Shown: positions 26,025 to 35,467, counted from the first letter of the stretch. The stretch is DNA of 64,000 bases from Janthinobacterium lividum PAMC 25724 (GCA_000242815.2 AHHB01000036.1:124001-188000); one strand, 5' to 3'. Made by a program: numbers and translations. Notes: generated by a model not told the origin, from the letters alone.

Positions 26025-26767
26025 TTTTCGTCCAGGCTCAGCGTGTACAGGGTCAGGCTCAGCGTGGCGTTCGGATACTGCTCGACCTTCATGTTGACCT
26101 TGCCGCAGAACACATGGGCCGGCATTGCCTCAAGAGCGTCCATATAATTCACCATGTCCAGATAATTTCCACGCAATACGACTTCCACACCATGGCGGTA
26201 TAGCAGGGCCGGTGCCTTCGCCGGGGCGATTTCCGCTGTCGCCGGTGCAGCGGGCGCAGCAGGCGCAGCCGCAGGCGTCGCTGTCCCTATCGCTGTCGCG
26301 GTCGCGGTCGCTATAGCGACGGCGGGAGCAAGACCTCCGTGTCCCATCGGGCCAGACGGCAAGGTGAGCAAGGACACCAGTTGCAAGCGCGATTGCTGTT
26401 TCAGCAATTGCTGCAGCATCGGCACGACACGCTCCGGTGCCACCAGGCCATTTTGTGTGGCCTGCAAAGCATGCCGCATCTGCCCGGTTTCCTGCCTGGT
26501 GCGTTCCAGCCGGATCCGGTCTTGCTGATCCGGATCACCGGCATGCGCCGCCAGCTTTTGCGCCACTTCGCCATCGATGACGGCGGCCGCCTGCTGTCGC
26601 TGCGCTATCGCGTCAACTAGCACCTTGCTGCGGCTCATTTGAGGGTCGAGCACCAGATAAAAAACGATAAAAACCAGCAGCGCGGCAGCGGCGCCAAAAA
26701 TCATGGCCCGCTCGCGCACGCTCAGTGCATCGATTTTCAGGGTGAGTTTCTGCCATTGTTGTTTCAT
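26009..26767 (-). CDS. mshJ: MSHA biogenesis protein MshJ (PilO/GspM-like)
   Basis: The 252-residue protein has a short cytoplasmic N-terminus, one membrane helix at about 23-42 (AMIFGAAAALLVFIVFYLVL), a coiled-coil region, and a periplasmic domain ending LTLYTLSLDEKWIAL. A Pro/Ala/Thr-rich stretch interrupts the middle (ATATATAIGTATPAAAPAA) and may be hypervariable at the DNA level. It overlaps mshI2 by four bases and mshK by a few. It belongs to the inner-membrane alignment subcomplex. Confidence 0.9.
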   Translation of the reverse strand: MKQQWQKLTLKIDALSVRERAMIFGAAAALLVFIVFYLVLDPQMSRSKVLVDAIAQRQQAAAVIDGEVAQKLAAHAGDPDQQDRIRLERTRQETGQMRHALQATQNGLVAPERVVPMLQQLLKQQSRLQLVSLLTLPSGPMGHGGLAPAVAIATATATAIGTATPAAAPAAPAAPATAEIAPAKAPALLYRHGVEVVLRGNYLDMVNYMDALEAMPAHVFCGKVNMKVEQYPNATLSLTLYTLSLDEKWIAL

Positions 26768-27453
26768 TCTTTCACCGTCCCTGCCGCGCCGCCGGCCGGC
26801 GCCGCAGACGATTGCAAACTGAATTCGATAAATCGCCGCGCTGGTGCAACCACGGCCTCGGCCAGCGCACCGGCTGACGCCACCGGCAGCGCGGGCGCGG
26901 GAGTTTGCGCCGCCGCCATATCCAGGCGCGCAAATGATTTTCCTTGCAGCACAGACTGCCTGGACAGGGCGCTAATATACTGGGGCACCAGATCGGGCTG
27001 CACGGTGCGCCCCTGCAGACCGATCTCCTTGCCGGCGCCGACGATGCTCGCCTCCGTCAACCACAGACCATTGACCTTGGCATGCGCAAAGGCACGGAAA
27101 TAAGCGGCATAACCGTGTGTATTGCCCAGCTCGCCACCTTGCAAGATAGTTTGCGCCTCCAACAGGGCGGCGCGGTCGGCTTGCGCTTGCCCCAGCGCGC
27201 GCGCGATGAGGGGATCCTTCTGCGGCGTGGGAAAACGCGTCAGCACATCGGCCCGCCGCGCCTCGCGCGCAGCTAGCATGAGCTTGCTATCAGCCGCAGC
27301 GCGTTCCAGCACGGCCAGTTGGCGCGCGCCATACAAGGCCAGCGCACCACTGACGAGCAAGATCAGCCCCAGTCCCTGCGCCATGCCCTTCGCCGACAAT
27401 ACCTGCTTCTGCTTTTCAAACGCGGGGTTGAACAGATTGATTTGCTGGCTCAC
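26764..27453 (-). CDS. mshI2: MSHA biogenesis protein MshI2 (PilN-like)
   Basis: The 229-residue protein starts MSQQINLFNPAFEKQKQ, the conserved cytoplasmic INLxN motif by which PilN-type proteins bind PilM-type partners. A membrane helix follows at about residues 25-44 (GLGLILLVSGALALYGA), then a periplasmic domain. It overlaps mshI by four bases (ATGA), consistent with a paired PilM-PilN subcomplex. In the second cluster the matching functions appear fused in one protein at 47849. Confidence 0.9.
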   Translation of the reverse strand: MSQQINLFNPAFEKQKQVLSAKGMAQGLGLILLVSGALALYGARQLAVLERAAADSKLMLAAREARRADVLTRFPTPQKDPLIARALGQAQADRAALLEAQTILQGGELGNTHGYAAYFRAFAHAKVNGLWLTEASIVGAGKEIGLQGRTVQPDLVPQYISALSRQSVLQGKSFARLDMAAAQTPAPALPVASAGALAEAVVAPARRFIEFSLQSSAAPAGGAAGTVKE

Positions 27454-28394
27454 GCGAGTACCCCCTCTTGTCGCAGAGCTGCACCCAGGGACAGGAAAAA
27501 GCGCGCCTGGCTGGCGGCCGCTTGCAAGTCGGGCACGCGGGAAAAATCAAACAGCAGCGCCAAGTCCAGCAGCTCCACAGGCATGTACAGATTGTCCGCC
27601 AGGTAGCCATGCAAACCCTCGCTGCCGGTCGGTGCCAGCACCAGCTTGGAGATGCTAATAAAATGAAACTGACGCTCGAAATGATCAAACGAACGCTGCA
27701 ATTCCAAAGTGATCCTGTCGTAATACTGCTGCCGCCGGGCCTCGTCGACATCGGCCAACTGGGCCAGCGTGACATCGATGCGGCGCGCCAGACACAGTTC
27801 GGCATCAAACGTCACCGTCAACAAGCCGCCCTCGCCGTCGAAAGACAGCATGGCCAGGCCGCGCCCCTGCGGCTCCATCAGCGCCGCGACATTGCGCTGC
27901 GCCATTTCCGGTATATCGACGACGGCCAGCGCTATCTTGCACTCGCTGTAAAGTGCCTGCCTTTCGGCCAAAGGGGCGTTGCGCGCGGCGACGGCGAACA
28001 GGGACTGGCCGCGCACTGGCGCATTTTTATCGACCGGGATGCCAACGACGTCAATGGTGGCCTCGGCCAGCGGAAAGTCCAGCATATCTTTCAAGCGCCA
28101 GCCGACGGCAGTTTTCAGTTCCTCCGGCGGCACATTCGGCGCATCGAGTGTCAGCAACTGGTACTCGCCTGCGCCGAGCAGCGTGCTGCAAAGGTGCGAC
28201 TGGGCGTGCATCTCCTTGTTCAGCCTTTCCAGGGTGGCGGCCGGCACGGGTTTGCGGCCGGCATAAAACGCTGCGGCCCGCACCAGCGGGCGCTCGCCAG
28301 TGCGCCGCTCGACGACGGCAGCACACATGCCCTCCGCAGAAAACGATGTCGCCAGCCAGCCGTCCTGTTTTTTTGCTTTTACGAAGAAACTCAT
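27450..28394 (-). CDS. mshI: MSHA biogenesis protein MshI (PilM-like)
   Basis: This is the cytoplasmic actin-like (PilM/GspL-cyto type) component of the alignment complex. The start at 28394 (MSFFVKAKKQDGWLATSF) gives 314 residues; the frame opens upstream without need. Motifs such as LLTLDAPNVPPEELKTAVGWRLKDM and FAVAARNAPLAERQALY are typical of MshI. It is the first gene of the mshI-mshN block and lies about 96 bases after a predicted -10 box with an embedded palindrome. Confidence 0.9.
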   Translation of the reverse strand: MSFFVKAKKQDGWLATSFSAEGMCAAVVERRTGERPLVRAAAFYAGRKPVPAATLERLNKEMHAQSHLCSTLLGAGEYQLLTLDAPNVPPEELKTAVGWRLKDMLDFPLAEATIDVVGIPVDKNAPVRGQSLFAVAARNAPLAERQALYSECKIALAVVDIPEMAQRNVAALMEPQGRGLAMLSFDGEGGLLTVTFDAELCLARRIDVTLAQLADVDEARRQQYYDRITLELQRSFDHFERQFHFISISKLVLAPTGSEGLHGYLADNLYMPVELLDLALLFDFSRVPDLQAAASQARFFLSLGAALRQEGVLA

Positions 28395-28489
28395 GCAACC
28401 GATCCCGAGAATAGAAGTGCTCCGGCAACGTTGCCGCGCCAATGATGCATGAAATCAATTTTAATTCATCGTATGGAAGAACAGTCTAA

Positions 28490-28518
28490 AAAATAATATA
28501 TTGACAATATATTTTCAA
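28490..28518 (-). promoter_or_regulatory. Predicted mshI promoter with a 19-bp palindrome in its spacer
   Basis: On the minus strand TTGAAA (28518-28513) and TATTTT (28495-28490) are 17 bases apart. The perfect inverted repeat AATATATTG-A-CAATATATT (28495-28513) fills the spacer. The whole 120-bp mshQ-mshI gap is strikingly AT-rich for this genome. It suggests an independent, operator-controlled start for the mshI-N half of the locus. Confidence 0.55.
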
Positions 28519-28562
28519 GAAAACACCACGAAAGTCATCTCCTTACACAAAATGCCCTCGCA

Positions 28563-31500
28563 TCAAAACATCTCGCGGATAAATATCAGCGGCTCGCTCT
28601 TAAACACGCCGATGGTTTCACGCGCCTGGCCCGGCAAATAGGGAATCAGGGACTGCAGCGTCAGCGTGCCTTTTTTCGTCACCGGCGCGGCCGGCTTGGC
28701 CAGTAAAACGCTGCCGACACCCTGCACCAACAGGCCGCTATCGAGCGGCAAGCTGGTGGCGGCCGGTAGCTGGGCATCCGTCAAATTAAGATAATTGGTC
28801 AACAGTAAATTCTTGCGCAACAAGGCCGTGCAATTGTCCAGCACATTGTCGACGAACAGCGTGCCGTTCCAATATTGCGCGGCCAGCGGCACGAGCAAGG
28901 CGCGCCGTTCGGAACCATACATATTGGCGACCTGCAGGCGCCCGTGGCGCAACTTGGTATTGCCCACCGCCACACTGGCTGCGGGGGTGACGGCTAGTCC
29001 ATTGACGCTGGAAATGAGCGCCCCATCGGCGTCGCTGATGGACACCAGCAGCGAAAAGTTGTCGTACGGCCCGTCCTGGCCGCTGGGCAAGCGGTTGAAA
29101 CCATACTGCACCGCCACGCCGGTCGCGGTGGGCAGGATCGCCTGCAGCAAGCCAGGCGGCGCCAGGGTCAGCGTACCGGCACCGGCCATGTCTGCCTGCA
29201 CCGTGTATACGGCATTGTCGCCGCTAAACTTGATCAACTCCCCCGCCGACAGGCTGCCGCTGCCGGCCAATGTCACTTGCGTGCTGCCCACGGCGTAGCC
29301 GGCGCTGTCGGTGGCATAACTGCGACCGCTGCGGCCCTGGCTCCACGCAAAGGCGGGCAAGGCGGGCGACAGGCGGCTGGCGGCCAGCGTCGCACTGCCA
29401 TTGCGGGCGCCCACGCTCACGCTAGCGAGGGCTGGATAAGCGCTGCCGTAGCGTCCCAGGATTTGATTGCCCTTGCTCAGAGCCGTCACGCCCAGCGCGA
29501 CGCCCAGTTCGCGCTGGCTCATGTAGGTCAAGTCGCCGCAGGCGGCCGTCAGCGCCCCCGTGAGCGCGTAGTGGTCAGGAAAAAAGCGGCCATAGACGGG
29601 CGCGGGACTTTGCGTCTGGTTGGCGATATTGCAGCCAAACTTGCCGCCCACGGCCGTATTGCTGCTGCTGCCGGTCACGCAGTCGCCCGGCTGGTCGACG
29701 CTGGTGTAGGAATTGTCGAGCACCGCGTCGGGCAGCATGCGGAAGGTGCCGACATCGCTGTACGTCACGCCGCTATTGCTGGCCACACCGCTGGCCAATA
29801 CCGCCTGCCCCAGCGGAAACGGACTGGCACTCGAGCTCGAGCCCAGGCGGTCGCTGTAATCGGTGTTACTGATGAAGCCGGTGATTTTTTGTCCGGCGGC
29901 GGAATTGTCGACCAGCGGCGTGCCGTTATAGCCGGCAACGGCCGCCGCACCGAGGGTGAACGGGGTGCCCGCCGGCAGACTGGGCGTGCCGCTCAGGGCG
30001 CTGTTGCTCATGTTGGAACTGAGCGTAAACTGTTGCGGTCGCACCGCAAAATTATCGGTCGAACAAGCCACATTGGCGGTGACGCACACGGCCGCCGTGC
30101 AAGTGACGCGCACCCGCACATCGCGGTAAGCGCTGTACTTGGGCGCCACGGCGCTGATGGCGTTAGCCGGGATGCTCACATTGGCGCTCGAATAGCCGCC
30201 CACGAACGTGGCCAGGCCCAGCGGAATGACCGCCGTCTGGGTCAGCGGGCAGTTATTCGCCCCTAGCGCGACACCGGTGGCGGTGTTGGCCAGCAAATCA
30301 ACCGTGGTCACGCCAGCGAAAGTCGTTTCCAGGCTGGCATCGCTCTTCAGTTTTACCAGGTCGAGCTTGAAAGCCGTATCGGCCAACTTGGTATTGAGGC
30401 GGGCATAGCTGATACTGCTGGTGCTGGGCACGCAACGCGGCGTCGTCGCCTCGCAGGCGTTGAAGAGCGCCACCGCGCACGCCTTGATCACCAGCGACTG
30501 GTCCTCCTGCTCCGTGAACTGTCCATCCGTCACATTCACGCTGACCGTGGCAGCCGTGCCGCTGCTCAGGCCGAACACAGCCTGGTATTCACCGTTGAAC
30601 AGATAACTTGCCACGCCATCGTTCAAGGTACCATTATTGAGCACGCCATAGCCGGCGATCAAGGCCCAGTCGCCTATGCCGTTCGATGTGCTCAGCACGA
30701 TTTGCGTGGTATTGTTGGGCATCACGATATTGTTATGGTTGACGTCATGCGCCGTCACCGTGACCGTGCTTTGCTGGCAGGTCAGGCCCGTGCCCGAATT
30801 GCTCACCGCATAATGGCTCAGGCAACCAGCCTGGCTCAGGTTCTGGTCGCGCTGCACCAGCGCCAGGCCACCTTCATAGTTATAGGCACGCAATTCGTCG
30901 ATGGCGCCATCGGCGGAATTGCCGCTGCCGTTTTGCCCCGTCACCGTGCTGCGGTTATCGCCGATATACACGCTGCCGATGCGCGGCGACGCCACCGCCG
31001 CCGTGGTGAACGCCGACTCCTTCTGCAGCACCCCGTCGACGTAAATGCGCAGGCGGTCGCTATTGGCTGCCGCCAGCGCATTGAAGCTCCAGCTCACGGC
31101 AATATGTTTCCAGGTACCGGCGGGCACGCTATTGGCGGCCGTTTCCACCACGCGCTGGTTGCCCAGACTGTCGGTGACGACAAAGCGCAAGGCACCCGTG
31201 CTGCGCCGCACGAGAAAAAACCATTCATTGTTCATTTGCGTGGCATCGAGCAATTGTGCATCGCGCGCTCCGCTGCCGGACCAGGCCGTATTGGCCTTGT
31301 ACCAAAATGTGATCGTGCCGGCGCCGCCCATACTGACGGGCACGGAAAGACCGCTATCGATCGCATCGATGGCAGTGGCGCTGGTATTGAGCGGGAAACT
31401 GGCGGCACGGCAGACGCGACCGGCGGCGATCGTCTGGGCGCCGCCCAGCACCGTGCCATCGCGCCCGTTGCCGCTGGTATCGCTCACTTGCGCCGGCGTA

Positions 31501-32300
31501 TTGTTCCAGCTGGGCTGCTCCATGCGGTACTCGAGCACGGGGCGGGGAATATAGAACTTGATGGCTGAATTGCTGACCGGGAAGCCGGTCTGCGGCGTGT
31601 CGTAATCGTTGCTGTCGGCCTGCCAGCCAATCTGCCCCAGCTTGCCAGAAGGTCCCGCCACTGCCGCGCCGTACTGGTAGATGAATTCGCCGTTTTCCTG
31701 CAAGATCAATTGCAGGCTGTAAGAGCCAGTGGGGTTGGAGCCCGTGGTCCATTCCGGCACATTACTCCAGGTCACCACGAAGCTGCGATAGGGGGCGGTG
31801 CCGATGGTGGCATAGCTGATGTAGCACGTGAGGCGGCTGGCGCAAGCGGTGTTGTAGCTGGGCAGTTCCAGTTTCGAGGTGGGATCGAGGTCATTGCCAT
31901 AGATGCGCATGGTGTAATTCAAGCTGCTGTCCGGATAGGGCTGCGTCTGTACCGGGCTGCCATAGCCGCAAGTAACATTGTTATTGAATTGCAACCGTCC
32001 GTTCGTCATCACGCGCACCGTGCTGAAGGCAACGCCCGAATACATGAAGCTAAAGCCGATGGGCAAGGCATCACTGAGCGTGTCGTCAAGGATGGGCGGC
32101 GTGGTGCCGCAGCCGGCGGAACCGTTGAAGCGGTAAGGCGAGGTGTTATAGCCGAGCTTGGCATGACTGCTGGCGTCGATCCAGCTATAGGCAAAACTGG
32201 TGTTGGCGTAGGTTGCCGCCTGGGCCGACGCGCAACAGAACATGGCCAGAGCGACCAGTCGGGCCAGTGCAACTAGCCATAAAGTGGTGACTGCCTGCAT
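28563..32300 (-). CDS. mshQ: MshQ-like pilus-associated protein with LamG lectin-like domain
   Basis: This very long protein (1245 residues from the ATG at 32300, which has AAGGA six bases upstream; the frame also opens at 32327 overlapping mshP) has a signal peptide ending SAQAAT. Its N-terminal region resembles the MSHA/agglutinin-like VMTNGRLQFN block. A LamG/concanavalin-like domain (about 290-480) has GTITFWYKANTAW, GTWKHIAVSWSF and GAIDELRAYNY. A long Cys-containing C-terminal part resembles the DUF6701 region of MshQ proteins. It is probably a pilus-tip or surface adhesin. Gene position matches Vibrio mshQ. Confidence 0.85.
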   Translation of the reverse strand: MQAVTTLWLVALARLVALAMFCCASAQAATYANTSFAYSWIDASSHAKLGYNTSPYRFNGSAGCGTTPPILDDTLSDALPIGFSFMYSGVAFSTVRVMTNGRLQFNNNVTCGYGSPVQTQPYPDSSLNYTMRIYGNDLDPTSKLELPSYNTACASRLTCYISYATIGTAPYRSFVVTWSNVPEWTTGSNPTGSYSLQLILQENGEFIYQYGAAVAGPSGKLGQIGWQADSNDYDTPQTGFPVSNSAIKFYIPRPVLEYRMEQPSWNNTPAQVSDTSGNGRDGTVLGGAQTIAAGRVCRAASFPLNTSATAIDAIDSGLSVPVSMGGAGTITFWYKANTAWSGSGARDAQLLDATQMNNEWFFLVRRSTGALRFVVTDSLGNQRVVETAANSVPAGTWKHIAVSWSFNALAAANSDRLRIYVDGVLQKESAFTTAAVASPRIGSVYIGDNRSTVTGQNGSGNSADGAIDELRAYNYEGGLALVQRDQNLSQAGCLSHYAVSNSGTGLTCQQSTVTVTAHDVNHNNIVMPNNTTQIVLSTSNGIGDWALIAGYGVLNNGTLNDGVASYLFNGEYQAVFGLSSGTAATVSVNVTDGQFTEQEDQSLVIKACAVALFNACEATTPRCVPSTSSISYARLNTKLADTAFKLDLVKLKSDASLETTFAGVTTVDLLANTATGVALGANNCPLTQTAVIPLGLATFVGGYSSANVSIPANAISAVAPKYSAYRDVRVRVTCTAAVCVTANVACSTDNFAVRPQQFTLSSNMSNSALSGTPSLPAGTPFTLGAAAVAGYNGTPLVDNSAAGQKITGFISNTDYSDRLGSSSSASPFPLGQAVLASGVASNSGVTYSDVGTFRMLPDAVLDNSYTSVDQPGDCVTGSSSNTAVGGKFGCNIANQTQSPAPVYGRFFPDHYALTGALTAACGDLTYMSQRELGVALGVTALSKGNQILGRYGSAYPALASVSVGARNGSATLAASRLSPALPAFAWSQGRSGRSYATDSAGYAVGSTQVTLAGSGSLSAGELIKFSGDNAVYTVQADMAGAGTLTLAPPGLLQAILPTATGVAVQYGFNRLPSGQDGPYDNFSLLVSISDADGALISSVNGLAVTPAASVAVGNTKLRHGRLQVANMYGSERRALLVPLAAQYWNGTLFVDNVLDNCTALLRKNLLLTNYLNLTDAQLPAATSLPLDSGLLVQGVGSVLLAKPAAPVTKKGTLTLQSLIPYLPGQARETIGVFKSEPLIFIREMF

Positions 32301-32323
32301 ATTATTCCTTTCTAGCGGCATGC

Positions 32324-32773
32324 TCAAAATTCCGCCTGCACGACGCGTTGCACATAATCAGGATGGTTGGTGGCGTTGGCGGTGGCGCAGACACTGGCCA
32401 CAGGCTGGTTGCAGGCGGTCGCAATGACCTGAAAACGCGGCAGCGCACCCGCCGCCTGCGTACAGCGCACGGTCACGCTAAAGCCACTCAGGGCGCTATT
32501 TGCGGGCAGCGCAAAATGGCTGCTGGCGACACAACTGCCGTCCACGCGCTGCCGGTATACGCCCCACTCCATGCCGGCCCTGGCCGCCTGGTAGGCGCGC
32601 GCGCCCTGCACGTCCAGCGCCGACTCGGCATGCTGCATGGTCGAGATGGAGACCAGCGCCACGCCCAGCGCGGACAGCACCACCAGCAAGAAGATGGCGG
32701 TGACGATGCTGAAACCGCGCGCCTTGCGGTATGGCGGGCGCCCATGCGGCATGGGGGAAATGGATAGCGTCAT
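32324..32773 (-). CDS. mshP: MSHA biogenesis protein MshP (minor pilin-like)
   Basis: The protein has a basic N-terminus with a prepilin-like segment RKARGFSIVTAIFLLVVLSALGVAL, a Gly-Phe boundary without the usual glutamate at +5, as in MshP and PilX-like proteins. The 149-residue protein continues as a short periplasmic domain with three Cys. It overlaps mshO by four bases and mshQ by four when mshQ starts at 32327. Confidence 0.85.
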   Translation of the reverse strand: MTLSISPMPHGRPPYRKARGFSIVTAIFLLVVLSALGVALVSISTMQHAESALDVQGARAYQAARAGMEWGVYRQRVDGSCVASSHFALPANSALSGFSVTVRCTQAAGALPRFQVIATACNQPVASVCATANATNHPDYVQRVVQAEF

Positions 32774-33669
32774 GGCGAATTATTAATCTGTGCCTGCTGC
32801 ACCAGCGTGACCTGACCCGCGTTGCCACCGGGTACGCCCAAGGTCAGGCTAATACGCACCAGGCCGCGCTGCAGGTTGGGCAGCGTATCGAAGGAAAATT
32901 CGCATTGCGCGACCTGCATCGCCATCAGCGCCGCCGACGACGCGCTAGTCAACGGCGCGGCAGCGGCGCTGACCGGCTGGACAGGGTCGATGGCATAACC
33001 GGCATAGCGCGTCAGCGTACCGGTGCCGTTTGTATTTGGCGCGCAGTGATAAGTGACGACCGTACTGACCACCTGAAAACGATAGCTGAGCGAAGGCATG
33101 GACGGCGTTTGCGCGACGAAGGGGTTGCTGGCCAGCGTGACATTGTTGCCGTTTATCGCTGTGACCCGGGCGCGGTTGCATTGCCCGCTGCAATTATAGG
33201 CGTCCACGGGAGGCTGATCGCCGAGGTTATTGACGACGATAAAGTCGCCGGCAACAATGGTTTGCAAGCCGGACGGCGCGGTGCCGACGATGCTGAAGAT
33301 AGTCGAGTTGGCCACCGGCGTGCTGGGATCAAAGGCCAGCACATTGCCCGGTGTCACGCTGAGATCGTCGTCTTCCGACAAATAGCGCCCACCCGCCTTG
33401 GTCAGCAGCAGCTCCAGATAACTGCCACTGCTATTGCTCGTCACGCGCACGCTGTTGGGCAAGGCCAGGCGTACCTCGCGCGTGATGCGACGGGTCGCCA
33501 AATCGGCCGCGTCCGCCAATTCGGCGCGGGCGCTCACATCCAGGTAACCTTGTATGGGAGCGCGGATAAATACCGTCACCATGCCGGCAACGATGGCCGT
33601 GATGACGATCACCACGATCAGTTCGACCAGGGTGAAACCGCGTTGCCGGGGCGTGGGAAAAGTCATCAT
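32770..33669 (-). CDS. mshO: MSHA biogenesis protein MshO (prepilin-type)
   Basis: A 299-residue minor prepilin with the type IV leader RQRGFTLVELIVVIVITAIV (cleavage after the Gly). The globular part is long, with paired Cys in NCSGQC. It overlaps mshD upstream and mshP downstream by four bases each. MshO is thought to form part of the pilus-initiating minor pilin complex. Confidence 0.9.
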   Translation of the reverse strand: MMTFPTPRQRGFTLVELIVVIVITAIVAGMVTVFIRAPIQGYLDVSARAELADAADLATRRITREVRLALPNSVRVTSNSSGSYLELLLTKAGGRYLSEDDDLSVTPGNVLAFDPSTPVANSTIFSIVGTAPSGLQTIVAGDFIVVNNLGDQPPVDAYNCSGQCNRARVTAINGNNVTLASNPFVAQTPSMPSLSYRFQVVSTVVTYHCAPNTNGTGTLTRYAGYAIDPVQPVSAAAAPLTSASSAALMAMQVAQCEFSFDTLPNLQRGLVRISLTLGVPGGNAGQVTLVQQAQINNSP

Positions 33670-34295
33670 GGAACGGCATTGCCTGCGTAGCGGGTGCGGT
33701 AGCCGGCCAGCACGATCTGTTGATTCGTGGCATAAGTCACGGTGACCGTAATGCGCAAGACATTCATGTTGACGGGCGCAGCGGTCGATACCAGGCCGGC
33801 GCCGGCCGGCCCCAGTGCCGCGTCGGGAGCAATGGCCACGCTCACCGCATAGCCGTCAGGAAAGCGGTTTCCAGCAGCGTCATCCGGGTAGATCACGGAG
33901 GCATTGAAGGCCCGCACATAGTCGCTGACATTGTAATACGGGCGCCCCGTGGCAGGCACCACCGCGCTGACATTTTGCGGCGTATTGCAGCCGTCAGGGT
34001 TGGTGGCGCTGTCGTACTGCGCGGCATTCTTCGCCTTCTCGGCTGCCGGATCGGCAAGCGGATCGCAAAACGTGAACCGTGCCCCTTCGATCTCATCGAG
34101 CATGGCTTCGGCGATCGCCAGCGCCTGCTTGCGCAATTGCGGATCGGCGCTGCTGGCCGTGGTGCGGGCGAAGATTTGCAGCAGTCCCACGACGGCGATG
34201 CTGACCACAACGATGAAAATGACCAACTCGATCAGGGTCACGCCGCGCTGCGCCGTCCTGCGCACAGGCAAGACGGCTATGCTAGTCATGGACAT
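33666..34295 (-). CDS. mshD: MSHA biogenesis protein MshD (prepilin-type)
   Basis: A 209-residue prepilin with leader QRGVTLIELVIFIVVVSIAV. GGGGAG seven bases before the ATG at 34295 fixes that start, which overlaps the end of mshC. It has the ILDEIEGARF-like segment common to MshD and is part of the minor pilin set C-D-O-P. Confidence 0.9.
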   Translation of the reverse strand: MSMTSIAVLPVRRTAQRGVTLIELVIFIVVVSIAVVGLLQIFARTTASSADPQLRKQALAIAEAMLDEIEGARFTFCDPLADPAAEKAKNAAQYDSATNPDGCNTPQNVSAVVPATGRPYYNVSDYVRAFNASVIYPDDAAGNRFPDGYAVSVAIAPDAALGPAGAGLVSTAAPVNMNVLRITVTVTYATNQQIVLAGYRTRYAGNAVP

Positions 34296-34860
34296 AGCCG
34301 GTCTCCCCTTCGAGCACCAGGTTGCGCGTCATGTCCGCGCCATTGATGCCGATGCTGACGCGCGCGGGAAAGCTCGATACAGGCTCGACATCGCCCACAC
34401 GGTAAGGACGGCCCAGGGCATTGAAGTAAAAGGCGGCCGCTTGCAGCGGCACGCTATAGCTGATCTTGTTGGGCGCCCCCTCGCACAGCCATGCCGTGAC
34501 ATTCGCGCAGGCAGCCAGGGTGGCCGTGCGGCCACTGTTGCTGCCAGCTGGCGGCAAGACACGGTTGGCCGCCTCGCAGGCGGCGCTAAAACACAGGGCG
34601 ATGCGGCTGCCGTTGAGCAGCACGAACACGGGCCTGTTTTGCGCAATTGCCAGTTTTTGCGCATAGCGCAGCATGCTGACGTTTTGATCAGCAAAGCTGC
34701 GCGCATCAAAACTGTCTTGCTGAAAGAAGCGCGGCATGGCGAAAGCTGCCACGATACCACCCACCACCAAGACGGCGATCAGTTCGACCAGGGTAAAGCC
34801 ACGCTGCTGGCGCCCACGGCTCGCCCGTACGGCAAACATCAAATCCGCTGGAAACAACAT
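34282..34860 (-). CDS. mshC: MSHA biogenesis protein MshC (prepilin-type)
   Basis: A prepilin with leader QQRGFTLVELIAVLVVGGIV and a globular domain ending EGETGYVHD. The start was set at the ATG at 34860 (MLFPADLMFAV); another at 34839 is equally possible. The longer frame from 34959 would start inside the mshA terminator hairpins and is rejected. From 34860 the protein is 192 residues. It is the first minor pilin gene after the major pilin. Confidence 0.86.
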   Translation of the reverse strand: MLFPADLMFAVRASRGRQQRGFTLVELIAVLVVGGIVAAFAMPRFFQQDSFDARSFADQNVSMLRYAQKLAIAQNRPVFVLLNGSRIALCFSAACEAANRVLPPAGSNSGRTATLAACANVTAWLCEGAPNKISYSVPLQAAAFYFNALGRPYRVGDVEPVSSFPARVSIGINGADMTRNLVLEGETGYVHD

Positions 34861-34910
34861 CGTATCCACGCACCTATGGCAAAGGACGGCATGCCGGCTG
34901 AAACATGCCA

Positions 34911-34974
34911 GGACAAATAGAAAGCGCCTGGCGAACCAGGCGGATTGCATGCGGCGCACATGGCCGCCGCATGC
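34911..34974 (-). terminator. Double hairpin after mshA (partial terminator)
   Basis: Reading the minus strand, a 10-bp stem (GCATGCGGCG with CGCCGCATGC, 34974-34947) is followed by CGCCTGG-TTCG-CCAGGCG (34942-34925) and the T-rich tail CTTTCTATTT. It lies 13 bases after the mshA stop and before mshC, so it could let the major pilin be made in excess over downstream minor pilins. Confidence 0.65.
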
Positions 34975-34987
34975 GCAGCTTACGCTA

Positions 34988-35467
34988 TTAGCAATTGCTC
35001 AGGGCAGGTGAAACACCCACCTGCGCCGCCACAGTCGCCGTGGCGACCGTATAGGTGAACGCGCAGGTAAGATGGCTTGCATCGGCGGCAATCGATACCG
35101 GCGCCGTACCCGAGACATTGTAGTCATTCAAGCCACCTGCGGCGAGTACGATGCCAGCCGCATCAGGATAGCCGTTCGCCATGGAGATGGTAGTGCCTTC
35201 CATTTGTACCGTGACGGTCCCAGTAGTGGGCGAGCCATTGACCAGCCATTGCGCGTGGGCAAGGGAAGCGGCAGCCTGTACCGAGGCGCGGGCGCCGTTG
35301 ACTTTCGCCAGGCGGGCGTCGGCCGACAAATTGATAAAACGCGGAATCGCGGTGGCCGCCAGTATGCCCAGGATGACGATGACGACGACCAACTCGATCA
35401 GCGTAAAGCCCGCCTGGCCACCTTGTTGAAAACGACGAATCGATTGCTTACTATTGCTGATCTTCAT
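34988..35467 (-). CDS. mshA: Major MSHA-type pilin MshA
   Basis: The start at 35467 (MKISNSKQSIRRF), with GGAG seven bases upstream, gives a 159-residue prepilin. The leader ends QQGGQAG and the mature N-terminus FTLIELVVVIVILGILAATA is a classic type IVa helix. Two cysteines (HLTCAF and the final LSNC) suggest a C-terminal disulphide loop. It sits between an mshB/F-like gene and mshC. An AT-rich leader with a 17-bp inverted repeat and a downstream double hairpin suggest separate control of expression. Confidence 0.93.
   Translation of the reverse strand: MKISNSKQSIRRFQQGGQAGFTLIELVVVIVILGILAATAIPRFINLSADARLAKVNGARASVQAAASLAHAQWLVNGSPTTGTVTVQMEGTTISMANGYPDAAGIVLAAGGLNDYNVSGTAPVSIAADASHLTCAFTYTVATATVAAQVGVSPALSNC

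Noticed and set aside
34861..34959. Longer N-terminus of mshC
   Set aside because: It starts inside the hairpins that follow mshA and adds an implausible Cys/Arg-rich stretch before the prepilin leader.
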